Shown here: piece by piece, positions 10,003 to 19,751 of the stretch
Layout: each line of letters opens with the position of its first letter
Numbering within the stretch: the stretch's first letter is position 1
Program-made: the position numbers and the translations under genes
The notes under the pieces: generated by a model
Databases searched by the model: none
Seen by the model: the letters and a program-made list of their open reading frames with translations, nothing else
Told to the model about the DNA's origin: nothing
Source of the DNA: Giesbergeria sp.
GTDB lineage: Bacteria; Pseudomonadota; Gammaproteobacteria; Burkholderiales; Burkholderiaceae_C
Length of the DNA: 38,043 nucleotides
Direction: 5' to 3'
Assembly (NCBI GenBank): GCA_023150295.1
Contig: JAKLLE010000033.1
Coordinates: 1-38,043 of the forward strand

Positions 10003-10105
10003 GCCGCCGCGCAAGGGCCGCCCCGCCGCGCTGGCGGCGTCCCCCTTCCCGCATCGCGCAGCGAGGCGAGAGAAGGGGGAAGGCGCGCAGCGTCACAGGG
10101 GGTTG
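10003..10105 (-). repeat. Family-B three-hairpin element, copy 1 (downstream of lpxC)
   Basis: Hairpin 1 is GCCGCC-GCGC (10003-10012) with GCGC-T-GGCGGC (10028-10038) around a conserved 15-base loop. Hairpin 2 is CCCCCTTC (10041-10048) with GAAGGGGG (10072-10079). Hairpin 3 is GGCGC-GCA-GCGTC (10082-10094). It ends a few bases from the lpxC stop, so it would be in the 3' end of that transcript. Confidence 0.85.
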
Positions 10106-10112
10106 TTTCATG

Positions 10113-11036
10113 TCACCAGGCGCGCGCGGGTTGCGCGAAGCCGGTGGGAGCGAGGCGCTCGTTGTCGAAAGTGACGATCTCCCAGGCCTCCGGGTGCGCC
10201 TCCAGCTCCCGCAACAGCAGGTTGTTGAGCGCGTGACCTGAGCGGAAGGCGCTGTAGGCTGCCAGCAAAGGCTTGCCGACGAGGTACAGATCCCCCATGG
10301 CATCGAGGATCTTGTGCTTGACGAATTCATCGTCGTAGCGCAAACCGTCGGCGTTGAGCACCTTGTAGTCGTCCATGACGATGGCGTTGTCCAGCCCACC
10401 GCCCAGGGCCAGGCCACTGGCACGCATCATCTCCACGTCCTTGGTGAAGCCGAAGGTGCGCGCGCGGGCGATGTCGCGGCTGTAGCTGCCCGTTCCCAGG
10501 TCGAACTCGAAGCACTGCCCGGTGGAATCCACCGCCGGGTGCGCAAAGTCGATCTCGAAGCGCAGCTTGAAGCCATGGTAGGGATCGAGCCGCGCCCACT
10601 TGGCCTGCGCGCCCTCACCCTGGCGCACTTCCACCGGCTGCTTGACGCGAATGAAGCGCCGCGGCGCGTTCTGCAAGGCAATGCCTGCGCTCTGCAACAG
10701 GAACACAAACGAGGCCGAGGAGCCGTCGAGAATGGGCACTTCTTCGGCGGTGATGTCCACATACAGGTTGTCCACGCCCAGACCAGCGCAGGCCGACATG
10801 AGGTGCTCTACCGTGTGCACCCGCGCGTCACCCACCGAGATGGTCGATGCCATGCGGGTATCTGTCACCGCCAGGGTGGACACTGGAATATCCACCGGCT
10901 CGGGCAGATCAATGCGCCGAAACACGATGCCGGTGTCGGGCTGCGCAGGGCGCAGGGTCAACTCCACGCGCTGGCCGCTGTGCAGGCCCACGCCCACCGC
11001 GCGGGTGAGGGACTTGAGGGTACGTTGCGCAAGCAT
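10113..11036 (-). CDS. lpxC: UDP-3-O-acyl-N-acetylglucosamine deacetylase LpxC
   Basis: The 307-aa zinc amidase catalyses the committed step of lipid A synthesis in the cytoplasm. The zinc ligands are visible as H78 in HTVEH, H241 in VKHKILD and D245 in the same helix. The general acid/base histidine is H268 (SGHALNN). The length matches the family (305 in E. coli). It is the last gene of the dcw cluster, after ftsZ, as is usual in beta- and gammaproteobacteria. A 218-bp gap containing a family-B element separates it from ftsZ, so it may also have a separate promoter. In E. coli the protein level is set by proteolysis; nothing here shows that directly. Confidence 0.98.
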   Translation of the reverse strand: MLAQRTLKSLTRAVGVGLHSGQRVELTLRPAQPDTGIVFRRIDLPEPVDIPVSTLAVTDTRMASTISVGDARVHTVEHLMSACAGLGVDNLYVDITAEEVPILDGSSASFVFLLQSAGIALQNAPRRFIRVKQPVEVRQGEGAQAKWARLDPYHGFKLRFEIDFAHPAVDSTGQCFEFDLGTGSYSRDIARARTFGFTKDVEMMRASGLALGGGLDNAIVMDDYKVLNADGLRYDDEFVKHKILDAMGDLYLVGKPLLAAYSAFRSGHALNNLLLRELEAHPEAWEIVTFDNERLAPTGFAQPARAW

Positions 11037-11144
11037 CCCGCGATTTTAGTGCGGCTGGCCCTCGGTCGCAGCACCATCTGGGCTATGGCCTTGATAGAAA
11101 ACGAGTTCCACTGGCGTCCGAAGAGGGCGCGGCCCCCACCAGCA

Positions 11145-11247
11145 GACACCGCGCAAGGGCCGCCCCGCCGCGCTGGTGTCGTCCCCCTTCCCGCATCGCG
11201 CAGCGAGGCGAGAGAAGGGGGAAGGCGCGCAGCGCCACAGGGGGTTG
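11145..11247 (-). repeat. Family-B three-hairpin element, copy 2 (between ftsZ and lpxC)
   Basis: Hairpin 1 has arms GACACC/GGTGTC (11145-11150, 11175-11180) around the same inner GCGC stem and loop as copy 1. Hairpin 2 is CCCCCTTC/GAAGGGGG. Hairpin 3 is GGCGC-GCA-GCGCC (11224-11236). It starts about seven bases beyond the ftsZ stop. The outer arm differs from copy 1 but still pairs perfectly. Confidence 0.85.
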
Positions 11248-11254
11248 CTCCCTG

Positions 11255-12487
11255 TCAATCTGCCTGCTTGCGCAGGAAGGCCGGGATCTCCAGATCGTCC
11301 ATGCCGCCAGACACCAGCGCATCGACCCGCGCCGCGGCCTGCGTGCGGTTGGTGCGCCACACACTGGGCACCGCCATGTTGCCGTAGTCGGCGCCGCCAG
11401 CGGGAGCCGCCATGCCAGAAGCCATGCCCCCAGCGGCCATGCCGTTGCCCACCATGGGGTACGCCATGTTGTCGGTACCGGTGCGCAGGCCGCCCTGGAC
11501 CACCGAAATGGGCTGGCGCCGCGCGTTGGCACGGGACAGGCCCGTGGCCACCACCGTGACGCGCAGTTCGTCACCCAGGCTGTCGTCGTAGGCAGCACCG
11601 TAGATGACATGTGCATCGGGCGATGCGTAGGCGTTGATGGTGCTCATGGCCAGGCGCGATTCGGACAGCTTGAGGCTGCCACGCGCCGCCGTGACCAACA
11701 CCAGCACGCCCTTGGCGCCGGAGAGGTCGATGCCTTCGAGCAGCGGGCAGGCCACGGCCTGCTCGGCGGCGATGCGTGCGCGGTCCGGCCCGCTGGCGGT
11801 GGCCGTGCCCATCATGGCCTTGCCGGGTTCGCCCATCACGGTGCGCACGTCTTCAAAGTCCACGTTCACATGGCCGTACTCGTTGATGATCTCGGCAATG
11901 CCGCCCACGGCGTTTTTGAGCACGTCGTTGGCGTGGGCAAAGGCTTCGTCCTGGGTGATGTCGTCACCCAGCACTTCCAACAGCTTCTCGTTGAGCACCA
12001 CGATCAGCGAATCGACATTGGCTTCCAGTTCAGCCAGGCCGTTGTCGGCGTTTTGCATGCGGCGGCCACCTTCCCAGTCGAAAGGCTTGGTCACCACGCC
12101 CACGGTGAGGATACCCATCTCCTTGGCCACACGCGCGATCACCGGGGCCGCGCCCGTACCCGTGCCGCCGCCCATACCGGCGGTGATGAAAAGCATGTGC
12201 GCGCCTTCAATGGCTGCGCGGATTTCCGCTTCGGCTGCCTCAGCGGCTTCGCGGGCCTTCTCGGGCTTGCTGCCTGCACCCAGGCCCGTGCCACCGAGCT
12301 GAACCACACGGTGCGCCGTGCTGCGCGCCAGGGCCTGTGCATCGGTGTTGGCGCTGATGAACTCCACGCCCTGCACGCTGCGCGCAATCATGTGCTCAAC
12401 GGCATTGCCACCGCCGCCGCCCACGCCGATCACCTTGATCTGGGTGCCCTGGTTGAAGTCTTCGGCTTCGATCATTTCAATGGTCAT
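11255..12487 (-). CDS. ftsZ: Cell division GTPase FtsZ
   Basis: The 410-aa tubulin homologue polymerises into the Z-ring at midcell. The N-terminal GTPase domain carries the glycine-rich VIGVGGGGGNAV and the tubulin signature GGGTGTG (residues 106-112). A variable alanine/glycine/methionine-rich linker (about 325-390) is followed by the conserved tail DDLEIPAFLRKQ, which binds FtsA and ZipA. AGGAG lies upstream of the ATG. It follows ftsA after 164 bases, a gap that may hold an extra promoter. The start and length are standard for the family. Confidence 0.98.
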   Translation of the reverse strand: MTIEMIEAEDFNQGTQIKVIGVGGGGGNAVEHMIARSVQGVEFISANTDAQALARSTAHRVVQLGGTGLGAGSKPEKAREAAEAAEAEIRAAIEGAHMLFITAGMGGGTGTGAAPVIARVAKEMGILTVGVVTKPFDWEGGRRMQNADNGLAELEANVDSLIVVLNEKLLEVLGDDITQDEAFAHANDVLKNAVGGIAEIINEYGHVNVDFEDVRTVMGEPGKAMMGTATASGPDRARIAAEQAVACPLLEGIDLSGAKGVLVLVTAARGSLKLSESRLAMSTINAYASPDAHVIYGAAYDDSLGDELRVTVVATGLSRANARRQPISVVQGGLRTGTDNMAYPMVGNGMAAGGMASGMAAPAGGADYGNMAVPSVWRTNRTQAAARVDALVSGGMDDLEIPAFLRKQAD

Positions 12488-12651
12488 CTTGCAGCTCCTC
12501 TTTCATCAATTCTCAAATGGGGTTCAGGTTCTTGTCTGGAAACGGTGTCAATCTCGGAGACTCGCGGGCGGTGGCGGTCCAGCACTGCGCCAGCGCCCGC
12601 GCAGTCTTCGTTGCGGGCTGGCCCGCGAAAGCCACAAGGGAAAGTTCATGG
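12488..12651 (-). promoter_or_regulatory. ftsA-ftsZ spacer with a possible ftsZ promoter
   Basis: On the minus strand a perfect TTGACA (complement of 12546-12551) occurs about 60 bases before the ftsZ ATG, but no good -10 lies 16-18 bases further on. A GCCCGC/GCGGGC hairpin is present around 12594-12617. This is the largest gap inside the division part of the cluster apart from those holding mobile repeats. Confidence 0.3.
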
Positions 12652-13881
12652 TCAGAAGTTCCCCACGATGAAGTCCTTGAGTCGGCCAAAGACCGACTGC
12701 ACGGCGCCGCCCTTGTGCGCCACCTTGAAGCCCCGTAGCCGGGCCAGGCGAGCCTCTTCGAGCAGGCCCATGACCGTGGCGGCGCGCGGCTGGGCCACCA
12801 TGTCGGCCAGCGCGCTCGAATACTTCGGAATGCCCCGGCGCACCGGCTTGAGGAAGATGTCTTCGCCCAGTTCCACCATGCCCGGCATGACCACGCTGCC
12901 GCCGGTGAGCACGATGCCCGAGGACAGCACTTCCTCGTAGCCCGACTCACGGATGACCTGCTGCACGAGCGAGAAGATTTCCTCGACGCGCGGCTCGATC
13001 ACACCCGCCAGCGCCTGCTTGCTGAGCATGCGCGGCCCCCGGTCGCCCAGGCCCGGCACCTCGACCTGCGCCTCGGGATCGGCCAGCAATTGCTTGGCAA
13101 ACCCGCTTTCGACCTTGATGTCCTCGGCGTCCTTGGTGGGGGTGCGCAGTGCCATCGCAATGTCGCTGGTGATGAGGTCACCCGCGATCGGAATGACGGC
13201 CGTGTGGCGGATTGCGCCACCGGTGAAGATGGCCACATCCGTGGTACCCGCACCAATGTCCACCAATGCCACGCCCAGTTCGCGCTCGTCGTCCGTCAGC
13301 ACGGCCTGGCTGCTGGCCAGCGGGTTTAGCAGCAGTTGCTCCACTTCCAGCCCACAGCGGCGCACGCACTTGATGATGTTCTCGGCCGCGCTTTGCGCGC
13401 CGGTCACGATGTGTACCTTGGCTTCGAGGCGAATGCCGCTCATGCCGATGGGCTCCTTCACGTCCTGCCCATCGATGACGAACTCCTGCGGCTCCACCAG
13501 CAGCAATCGCTGGTCGCTGGAAATGTTGATGGCCTTGGCCGTCTCCACCACGCGCGCGACATCGGCAGCGGTGACTTCCTTGTCCTTGACGGCCACCATG
13601 CCGCTGGAATTGATGCCCCGGATATGGCTGCCCGTGATGCCGGTATAGACCCGCTGGATCTTGCAGTCGGCCATCAGCTCGGCCTCTTTCAGCGCCTGCT
13701 GGATGCTTTGCACCGTGGCGTCGATATTGACCACCACGCCACGCTTGAGGCCGTTGCTCGGTGCCACACCCAGGCCTGCCAGCTTGAGCTCGCCGCCGGG
13801 CAGCACCTCGGCCACCACGGCCATGATCTTGGCCGTGCCGATGTCCAGCCCTACCACCACATCTTTGTATTCTCTTGCCAT
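12652..13881 (-). CDS. ftsA: Cell division protein FtsA (actin-like membrane tether)
   Basis: The 409-aa ATP-binding protein anchors FtsZ filaments to the membrane and recruits later divisome proteins. The actin-type phosphate loop is seen in VGLDIGTAKIMAVV (about residues 9-22) and the second ATP motif in VDIGAGTTDVAIF. The SHI region of the 1C domain follows the first. The C-terminus (SVFGRLKDFIVGNF) is the amphipathic membrane-targeting helix. The length fits (420 in E. coli). It follows ftsQ after 34 bases and is part of the same minus-strand operon. Confidence 0.98.
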   Translation of the reverse strand: MAREYKDVVVGLDIGTAKIMAVVAEVLPGGELKLAGLGVAPSNGLKRGVVVNIDATVQSIQQALKEAELMADCKIQRVYTGITGSHIRGINSSGMVAVKDKEVTAADVARVVETAKAINISSDQRLLLVEPQEFVIDGQDVKEPIGMSGIRLEAKVHIVTGAQSAAENIIKCVRRCGLEVEQLLLNPLASSQAVLTDDERELGVALVDIGAGTTDVAIFTGGAIRHTAVIPIAGDLITSDIAMALRTPTKDAEDIKVESGFAKQLLADPEAQVEVPGLGDRGPRMLSKQALAGVIEPRVEEIFSLVQQVIRESGYEEVLSSGIVLTGGSVVMPGMVELGEDIFLKPVRRGIPKYSSALADMVAQPRAATVMGLLEEARLARLRGFKVAHKGGAVQSVFGRLKDFIVGNF

Positions 13882-13915
13882 ATGCGTCTTGTGCCTTTTG
13901 TTCTGAGCGTGCCTG

Positions 13916-14713
13916 TCAGCGGCGCACGGTTGCGCCCTGCTGCCCCTCCAGCACCGTGGTCACCCCGCGCAGGCGCAGCGCGTAGCCGCTGCTGTGGCGC
14001 AGGTCTGCCGATTCCAGCGCGTCCGCGCGGCGCCCGTACTTGCCCGCCACCTGGGTGAGCGTGCGCACGAAGCGCTGCAGGCGCAGGGCCAGCTCTTCAT
14101 CGCTGCCTGCACCCAATTCGATCTCGGCCCCGCTGTCCAGCACCATGCGCCAGCTCCCCCGGCGGTTGAACTCCAGCACCTGGATGTCCCAGTCGAGTGG
14201 CTCCACGATGTGCTGCAGCTTGGCGTGCATTTGCAGCATCTGCGCCGAAGCCCCCTCGGGCCCGGCCAGGCGTGGCAACAGGTCGTATTCGGGATCGTCG
14301 GCGCTAGCATCGAACACCTCGCCGAAGTCATTCACCATCGTGGTGCTCGACTCCGCACCCCAGTGGGCGACGGGCCGGTGCTCTTCCAGCAGCACGCGCA
14401 GCGTTCCGGGGTACTGGCGCTGCACCTGTGCCTTGCGCACCCAGGGCACCTGCTCAAAGGCGGCGCGGGCAGCCTGCAGGTTGAGCGTGAAGAAATTGCC
14501 TGTCAGGCGAGGTGCCACGTTGGCCCGCAGGGTCACGGCGCTGTGGTGCGCCACATCGCCCTCCACCACCAGCCGCGTGATGGCAAAGGCGGGCAGGCGC
14601 ATGAGCCAACCCGCCAAGGCTGCCAGCACCAGGGCGGCGCAGCCCATGAACAGGGCCGTGGCGGTCCAGTTCATGAGGCGCACGTCCAGCGGTGCGGGCA
14701 GGGTTTGGTTCAC
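13916..14713 (-). CDS. ftsQ: Cell division protein FtsQ
   Basis: The 265-aa bitopic membrane protein belongs to the FtsQ-FtsL-FtsB subcomplex. The start is the GTG at 14713, overlapping the ddl stop (GTGA), because a strong AGGAGG lies just upstream. The frame could extend to 14770, but that part lies within ddl. A single membrane helix (about residues 18-40) is followed by a POTRA domain ([18 protein letters not shown]) and the beta domain. The family role is to link FtsA/FtsK to FtsI/FtsW in the periplasm. Confidence 0.95.
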   Translation of the reverse strand: MNQTLPAPLDVRLMNWTATALFMGCAALVLAALAGWLMRLPAFAITRLVVEGDVAHHSAVTLRANVAPRLTGNFFTLNLQAARAAFEQVPWVRKAQVQRQYPGTLRVLLEEHRPVAHWGAESSTTMVNDFGEVFDASADDPEYDLLPRLAGPEGASAQMLQMHAKLQHIVEPLDWDIQVLEFNRRGSWRMVLDSGAEIELGAGSDEELALRLQRFVRTLTQVAGKYGRRADALESADLRHSSGYALRLRGVTTVLEGQQGATVRR

Positions 14714-15717
14714 GCCTGAACCTCCTGCGACGGCGAGTCGAGCGCGGCGCTGGCCAGAAGGCGCAGGCACAGGTCTTCATAGCTGATGCCTGCGGCGCGC
14801 GCCGACATGGGCACCAGCGAGTGGCCGGTCATCCCCGGCGAGGTGTTCATCTCCAGCAGGAAGGGCTTGCGGTCGCTGGCACGCACCATCAGGTCGGCGC
14901 GCCCCCAGCCGCGGCAACCCAGCGCACGGTAGGCGGCCAGCACGATGCGCTGGATCTCGCGTTCCTCGGCCTCGGGCAGCCCACTGGGACACTGGTATTT
15001 CACGTCGTCGGTGAAGTACTTGTTCTGGTAGTCGTACGCGCCGTCCGGCGCATTGATGCGTATCACCGGCAGCGCCGCGGCATCTGCGCCCTGGCCCAGC
15101 ACCGGGCAGGTGACTTCCTCACCTTCGATGAATTCTTCGCACAGCACGTCGGGGTCGTAACGTGCCGAAAGCTGCACAGCGTCCTGCATGTCCGAATACC
15201 CCTGCACCTTGGTCACGCCGATGGACGAACCCTCGCGCGGCGGCTTGACGATCAGCGGCAGACCCAGCTCATCGGGCACAGTACGCACGGTCTCGCGGTT
15301 CTGGCGCTCGGGCGCCAGCCAGACGTAGCGTGGCGTGGGCAGGCCCTCGGCCAGCCAGACGCGCTTGGTCATCACCTTGTCCATGGCGATGCTGGACGCC
15401 ATGACGCCTGAGCCGGTGTAGGGAAGGCCCAGCAACTCCAGCGCGCCCTGCACCGAGCCGTCTTCCCCATGCCGCCCGTGCAGCGCGATGAAGCAGCGCG
15501 CATAGCCAGCGCGCTTGAGTTCGCACAGTTCGGTGTGCGCAGGATCAAAGGCGTGGGCGTCCACACCGCGCGCGCGCAGCGCCTGCAGCACGCCCGCACC
15601 GGACATGAGCGAGACCTCGCGCTCGGCCGAGGTGCCGCCCATGAGCACGGCCACCTTGCCCAGCGCGGCCGGGGTGGGCAGAAGCTGCCCGGTGGTCTTG
15701 GCATCCAATGCGGTCAT
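14710..15717 (-). CDS. ddl: D-alanine--D-alanine ligase
   Basis: The 335-aa ATP-grasp enzyme makes D-Ala-D-Ala for addition by MurF. The N-terminal [17 protein letters not shown] motif, the ATP-grasp segment [14 protein letters not shown] and the metal-binding region [16 protein letters not shown] are complete. The placement between murC and ftsQ is that of ddlB. It overlaps murC by 4 bases (ATGA) and ftsQ by 4 bases. The length is slightly above that of E. coli DdlB because of an N-terminal extension of about 20 residues and a short tail. A second ddl elsewhere cannot be excluded. Confidence 0.97.
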   Translation of the reverse strand: MTALDAKTTGQLLPTPAALGKVAVLMGGTSAEREVSLMSGAGVLQALRARGVDAHAFDPAHTELCELKRAGYARCFIALHGRHGEDGSVQGALELLGLPYTGSGVMASSIAMDKVMTKRVWLAEGLPTPRYVWLAPERQNRETVRTVPDELGLPLIVKPPREGSSIGVTKVQGYSDMQDAVQLSARYDPDVLCEEFIEGEEVTCPVLGQGADAAALPVIRINAPDGAYDYQNKYFTDDVKYQCPSGLPEAEEREIQRIVLAAYRALGCRGWGRADLMVRASDRKPFLLEMNTSPGMTGHSLVPMSARAAGISYEDLCLRLLASAALDSPSQEVQA

Positions 15718-17147
15718 TGCGCTTTCTCCTCCTGCCCTCTTTGCTCTGTATTTGATAGCAACTCAACCAGTCTGCCCGGCATGTTTCCGATGGAGCCTGC
15801 GCCCATGCACAGCACCACATCGCCGTCCTGCGCCATGGCTGCGATGGCCTGGGGCAGATCGGCCACGTCCTCCACGAACACGGGCTCCACACGCCCTGCC
15901 ACGCGCAGCGCGCGCGCCAACGACCGGCCATCGGCCGCCACCACCGGCGCCTCGCCTGCGGCATAGACTTCGGTCAGCAGCACGGCATCGGCGCTACCGA
16001 TGACCTTGACGAAGTCCTCGAAGCAGTCGCGTGTGCGCGTGTAGCGGTGCGGCTGAAAGGCCAGCACCAGGCGCCGACCGGCAAAGGCACCGCGCGCAGC
16101 CGCCAGCGTGGCCGCCATTTCCACAGGGTGGTGGCCGTAGTCATCGATCACGGTGAAGCGCCCGCCATCCTTGGCGGGCAGGTCGCCATAGCCCTGAAAG
16201 CGCCGCCCGACGCCCCGGAAGCTGGCCAACGCACGCAGCACGGCCTCGTCGGGAATGTTCAGCTCCACCGCCACGGCAATGGCCGACAGGGCGTTGAGCA
16301 CGTTGTGCTCGCCCGCCAGGTTGAGCACCACCTCCAGGTCGGGCAGCGTCACGCCATTGCGGCGCTGCACGGTGAAGTGCATCTGCGCCCCCACAGCCCG
16401 CACGTTGACGGCGCGCACCTGCGCGTCCTCCGAAAAACCGTAGCTGGTGATGGGGCAGGACACCTCGGGCACGATCTCGCGCACCGCCGGGTTGTCGATG
16501 CACAGAATGGCCGTGCCGTAGAACGGCATGCGGTGCAGGAAATCGACAAAGGCCTTTTTGAGCCGCGCGAAGTCGTGGCCGTAGGTCTCCATGTGGTCGG
16601 CGTCGATGTTGGTCACGACGGCCATCACGGGCAGCAGGTTGAGGAACGAGGCGTCGGATTCGTCAGCCTCGACCACGATGTAGTCGCCGCTGCCCAGCTT
16701 GGCGTTGGCCCCGGCACTGTTCAGGCGCCCGCCGATGACGAACGTGGGATCCAGTTCCCCCTCGGCCAGCACGCTGGTGACCAGGCTGGTGGTGGTGGTC
16801 TTGCCATGCGTGCCTGCAATGGCAATGCCGCGCTTGAGGCGCATGAGCTCGGCCAGCATGAGCGCCCTCGGCACCACGGGGATTTTCTTTTCGCGCGCGG
16901 CCAGCACCTCGGGGTTGTCGCTTTTGACAGCGGTGGAGGTGACCACCGCATCCGCTCCGACAATGTGCGCTGCCGCATGTCCCACAAAGGTCTGCATGCC
17001 CAGGCCCTGCAGGCGGCGCAGGGTGGCACTGTCGGACAGATCCGAGCCCGAAATGCGGTAGCCGAGGTTGAACAGCACCTCGGCAATGCCGCTCATGCCC
17101 GAGCCACCGATGCCGACGAAATGGATGTGGCGGATAGCGTGTTTCAT
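15714..17147 (-). CDS. murC: UDP-N-acetylmuramate--L-alanine ligase MurC
   Basis: The 477-aa Mur ligase adds L-Ala to UDP-MurNAc. The Rossmann motif [16 protein letters not shown] lies near the N-terminus, and the P-loop GTHGKTTTT begins near residue 115. The central and C-terminal ligase domains are complete. The last 13 codons ([10 protein letters not shown]...) resemble a truncated family-A repeat rather than a standard MurC tail. It overlaps ddl by 4 bases. On the murG side the normal 4-base overlap has been replaced by a 266-bp palindromic element, yet the start ATG remains intact. Confidence 0.97.
   Translation of the reverse strand: MKHAIRHIHFVGIGGSGMSGIAEVLFNLGYRISGSDLSDSATLRRLQGLGMQTFVGHAAAHIVGADAVVTSTAVKSDNPEVLAAREKKIPVVPRALMLAELMRLKRGIAIAGTHGKTTTTSLVTSVLAEGELDPTFVIGGRLNSAGANAKLGSGDYIVVEADESDASFLNLLPVMAVVTNIDADHMETYGHDFARLKKAFVDFLHRMPFYGTAILCIDNPAVREIVPEVSCPITSYGFSEDAQVRAVNVRAVGAQMHFTVQRRNGVTLPDLEVVLNLAGEHNVLNALSAIAVAVELNIPDEAVLRALASFRGVGRRFQGYGDLPAKDGGRFTVIDDYGHHPVEMAATLAAARGAFAGRRLVLAFQPHRYTRTRDCFEDFVKVIGSADAVLLTEVYAAGEAPVVAADGRSLARALRVAGRVEPVFVEDVADLPQAIAAMAQDGDVVLCMGAGSIGNMPGRLVELLSNTEQRGQEEKAQ
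15741..15760 (+). repeat. Partial family-A repeat at the 3' end of murC
   Basis: TTGCTCTGTATTTGATAGCA matches the last 20 bases of the family-A repeat (compare copy 3, CGCTCCGTATTTTGTAGCA). The GCGCTTAT hairpin half is absent. It encodes LLSNTEQ in MurC, close to MLQNTER encoded by copy 3 in MurG. Confidence 0.5.
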
Positions 17148-17148
17148 A

Positions 17149-17414
17149 GAGCCTGTCCAAAGTCTTTTCGCGGCGCCCGCAAGGCAGCAAGAAGCCGCAA
17201 TCTAGGCGCGTACCGCAGCCCATGCTGGTGGCCTGGGCAAGGTGCGCAACGACGAGTGCGGCTTCTTGCTGCCTTGCCCGAAGGGTTGCCCCGCAAAGGC
17301 AGCGCCTGCGGTGTTGCCCATCCTCGCCGCACACCAGTGCGGCTTGCGGCGGGCGCCTTGCATCCGCTGCCTTTGCGGGGCAACGGGCACCACGAAAAGA
17401 CTTTGGACAGGCTC
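17149..17414. mobile_element. MITE-like palindromic element at the murG/murC junction
   Basis: Perfect 22-bp terminal inverted repeats (17149-17170, GAGCCTGTCCAAAGTCTTTT..., with 17393-17414) bound a 266-bp element. Inside are further nested inverted repeats. One is GCAAGGCAGCAAGAAGCCGCA near 17180-17199 with its complement at 17258-17278, and the other is GTTGCCCCGCAAAGGCAGCG near 17285-17304 with its complement near 17366-17385. No credible transposase frame exists inside, which fits a non-autonomous element. On the minus strand ATGA precedes the left end and follows the right end, so the murG stop and the murC start were both kept. The parental transposon family is not identified. Confidence 0.8.
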
Positions 17415-18474
17415 ATGCGAGCTCCTCACACGCGGTCACCACCTCACGGGTGGCGTTGATCTTTTGCATTGTTTTGGCCTTCAGCGCCCGTTCCATAAGC
17501 GCTGTACGCTCCGTATTTTGTAGCATTTCGGCCAAGTTTTGGGGAGAAAGATCGCGTTGTTGCACCAACCATCCACCCCCGGCCTGCACCAGGAACTGCG
17601 CGTTGGTGGTCTGGTGGTCGTCCACCGCCGCTGGAAACGGCACAAACACGGCGGCAGCGCCCACAGCGGCGATCTCGGTGACCGTGCTGGCCCCCGCGCG
17701 GCAGACGATGATGTCGGCTTGCGCGAACGCGCTGGCCGTGTCTTCGATGAAGGGCGTCAGCTCGGCCTGCACACCGGCGGCCTCGTAGTTGGCACGCAGT
17801 TGCTCGATCTGCGCCGCGCCGCTCTGGTGTGTGACCACAGGGCGCCGGTCCGGCGGGATGAGCGCCAAGGCCTGGGGCACGATGTCGTTGAGCGCACGCG
17901 CCCCCAGACTGCCACCCACCACCAGCAGGCGCAGCGGCCCACTGCGGCCTGCAAAACGCGCGGTGGGGTCCGCCTGCTCTGTGAAGGGTTTGCGCAGCGG
18001 GTTGCCCACCCACTGGCCTTTCTTGAGCACCTCCGGAAAGGCCGTGAACACCCGGTCGGCCACGCCCGCCAACACCTTGTTGGCCATGCCCGCCACCGAG
18101 TTCTGCTCGTGCAGCACCAACGGTTTGCCCGCCAGCACCGCCATCATGCCGCCCGGAAAGCTGATGTAGCCGCCCAGGCCCACCACCACATCCGGCTGCA
18201 CCCGGCGCACCACGCACCAGGCCTGCCAGAAGGCACGCAGCAGCCGCAAGGGCAGCAGCGCCAGCGTGGCCAGCCCCTTGCCGCGCACGCCTGAAAAGTC
18301 GATGGTTTCCAGCGCAAAACCGTGCGCCGGAACGATGCGCGCCTCCATGCTGCCGGGCGCACCCAGCCAGTGCACACGCCAACCGCGTGCACGCAGTTCC
18401 TCGGCCACAGCCAGACCGGGGAAGATGTGGCCGCCGGTGCCTCCGGCCATGATGAGGGCGGTCTTGGCGCTCAT
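17413..18474 (-). CDS. murG: UDP-GlcNAc:lipid I N-acetylglucosaminyltransferase MurG
   Basis: The 353-aa peripheral membrane GT28 enzyme converts lipid I to lipid II on the cytoplasmic face. The N-terminal [15 protein letters not shown] loop, the [13 protein letters not shown] segment and the donor-binding [12 protein letters not shown] motif are all present. It overlaps ftsW by 4 bases at its start. Residues about 317-334 ([17 protein letters not shown]), in the last helix, are encoded by a family-A repeat. Its stop codon lies at the end of the MITE-like element that separates it from murC. Confidence 0.97.
   Translation of the reverse strand: MSAKTALIMAGGTGGHIFPGLAVAEELRARGWRVHWLGAPGSMEARIVPAHGFALETIDFSGVRGKGLATLALLPLRLLRAFWQAWCVVRRVQPDVVVGLGGYISFPGGMMAVLAGKPLVLHEQNSVAGMANKVLAGVADRVFTAFPEVLKKGQWVGNPLRKPFTEQADPTARFAGRSGPLRLLVVGGSLGARALNDIVPQALALIPPDRRPVVTHQSGAAQIEQLRANYEAAGVQAELTPFIEDTASAFAQADIIVCRAGASTVTEIAAVGAAAVFVPFPAAVDDHQTTNAQFLVQAGGGWLVQQRDLSPQNLAEMLQNTERTALMERALKAKTMQKINATREVVTACEELA
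17473..17525 (+). repeat. Family-A repeat, copy 3 (inside murG)
   Basis: TGGCCTTCAGCGCCCGT, TCCAT, AAGCGCTGTACGCTCCGTATTTTGTAGCA follows the family layout with several substitutions. It lies on the strand opposite to murG and is read without frame disruption near the C-terminus. Confidence 0.75.
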
Positions 18475-19751
18475 ACACGCCCTCCTCTCATCAAGAGCTT
18501 GTTCTCGTAATCAACCCGCAACACCACGGCCAGCGCCACCAGGTTCATCAGGATGGCCGAGCCGCCATAGCTCATGAGCGGCAACGTCAGGCCCTTGGTG
18601 GGCAAGGCGCCCAGGTTGACGCCCATGTTGATGAAGGCCTGGAAGCCGATCCAGATGGCCACGCCCTGCGCCACCAGGCCTGCGAACACGCGGTCCAGCG
18701 CGATGGCCTGGCGGCCGATGTGCATGATGCGCCGCGTCATCCAGAGGAAGGCCACGATGAGCACCAGCACGCCCACCAGACCAAACTCCTCGCCGATCAC
18801 CGCCAGAAGGAAGTCGGTATGCGCTTCGGGCAGCCAGTGGAGCTTTTCCACGCTGCCACCCAGGCCCACGCCAAACACTTCGCCGCGGCCAAAGGCGATC
18901 AGTGCATGCGAGAGTTGGTAGCCCTTGCCCAGCGCGTGCTGCTCGCTGAAGGGGTCCAGGTAGGCAAACACACGCTCGCGCCGCCAGGGCGAGCTGACGA
19001 TCATCAGCGCAAATGCCGCCACCAAAATGGCCGCGATGAGGAAGAACATGCGTGCATTCACGCCGCCCAGGAACAGAATGCCCATGGCGATGACAGCCAC
19101 CACCATGAAGGCGCCCATGTCGGGTTCGGCCAGCAACAAGACCCCCACCACGGCCACTGCGGCGCCCATGGGCAGCACGGCGCGGAAGAAGCGCTCCTTC
19201 ACATCCATCTTGCGCACCATGTAATCGGCGGCGTAGATGAGCACGGCGAACTTGGCCAGCTCCGAGGGCTGAAAGCCGATGGGCCCCAAGGACAGCCAGC
19301 GCCGCGCACCGTTGACGACCTTGCCGATGCCTGGCAACAGCACGGCGGCCAGCAGCAGCAGCGACAGGGCAAACAACCAGGGCGCCACACGCTCCCACAC
19401 CCGCATGGGCACCTGGAACGCCAGCAGCGCCGCCACGAACCCCATCACCAGATAGAACGCGTGGCGCGTGAGGAAGTGGGTGGGCGCGTAGTTGGCAAAG
19501 CGTGGGTTGCCCGGCAGCGCGATGGAGGCCGAATACACCATCACCAAGCCCCAGGACAACAGCGCCACCACCGCCCAGAGCAAGGCCTGGTCAAAACCCA
19601 GCACGCTGGCAGGGGTGGCCGTGGTCTGGCGGTACTCGGTACCGCCGACGCGCACGGGCAGCACATCGGCCGCCTGGCTGCGCGCGCTGCCCAGCCACTG
19701 CGTCATGCGCTGCCATGGATTGCTTGGGGTGCGTGTGGCCGCGCCGCTCAT
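18471..19751 (-). CDS. ftsW: Septal peptidoglycan glycosyltransferase FtsW (SEDS family)
   Basis: The 426-aa polytopic protein polymerises lipid II at the septum together with FtsI. SEDS motifs are seen in order: [23 protein letters not shown], then AEPDMGAF with the catalytic aspartate, then [28 protein letters not shown] and [13 protein letters not shown]. About 50 residues of non-membrane N-terminus precede the first helix, somewhat longer than usual. It overlaps murG and murD by 4 bases each. Confidence 0.97.
   Translation of the reverse strand: MSGAATRTPSNPWQRMTQWLGSARSQAADVLPVRVGGTEYRQTTATPASVLGFDQALLWAVVALLSWGLVMVYSASIALPGNPRFANYAPTHFLTRHAFYLVMGFVAALLAFQVPMRVWERVAPWLFALSLLLLAAVLLPGIGKVVNGARRWLSLGPIGFQPSELAKFAVLIYAADYMVRKMDVKERFFRAVLPMGAAVAVVGVLLLAEPDMGAFMVVAVIAMGILFLGGVNARMFFLIAAILVAAFALMIVSSPWRRERVFAYLDPFSEQHALGKGYQLSHALIAFGRGEVFGVGLGGSVEKLHWLPEAHTDFLLAVIGEEFGLVGVLVLIVAFLWMTRRIMHIGRQAIALDRVFAGLVAQGVAIWIGFQAFINMGVNLGALPTKGLTLPLMSYGGSAILMNLVALAVVLRVDYENKLLMRGGRV

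Noticed and set aside
17149-17414. Coding regions inside the murG-murC element
   Set aside because: The short frames there reflect the palindromes and match no transposase or other protein.
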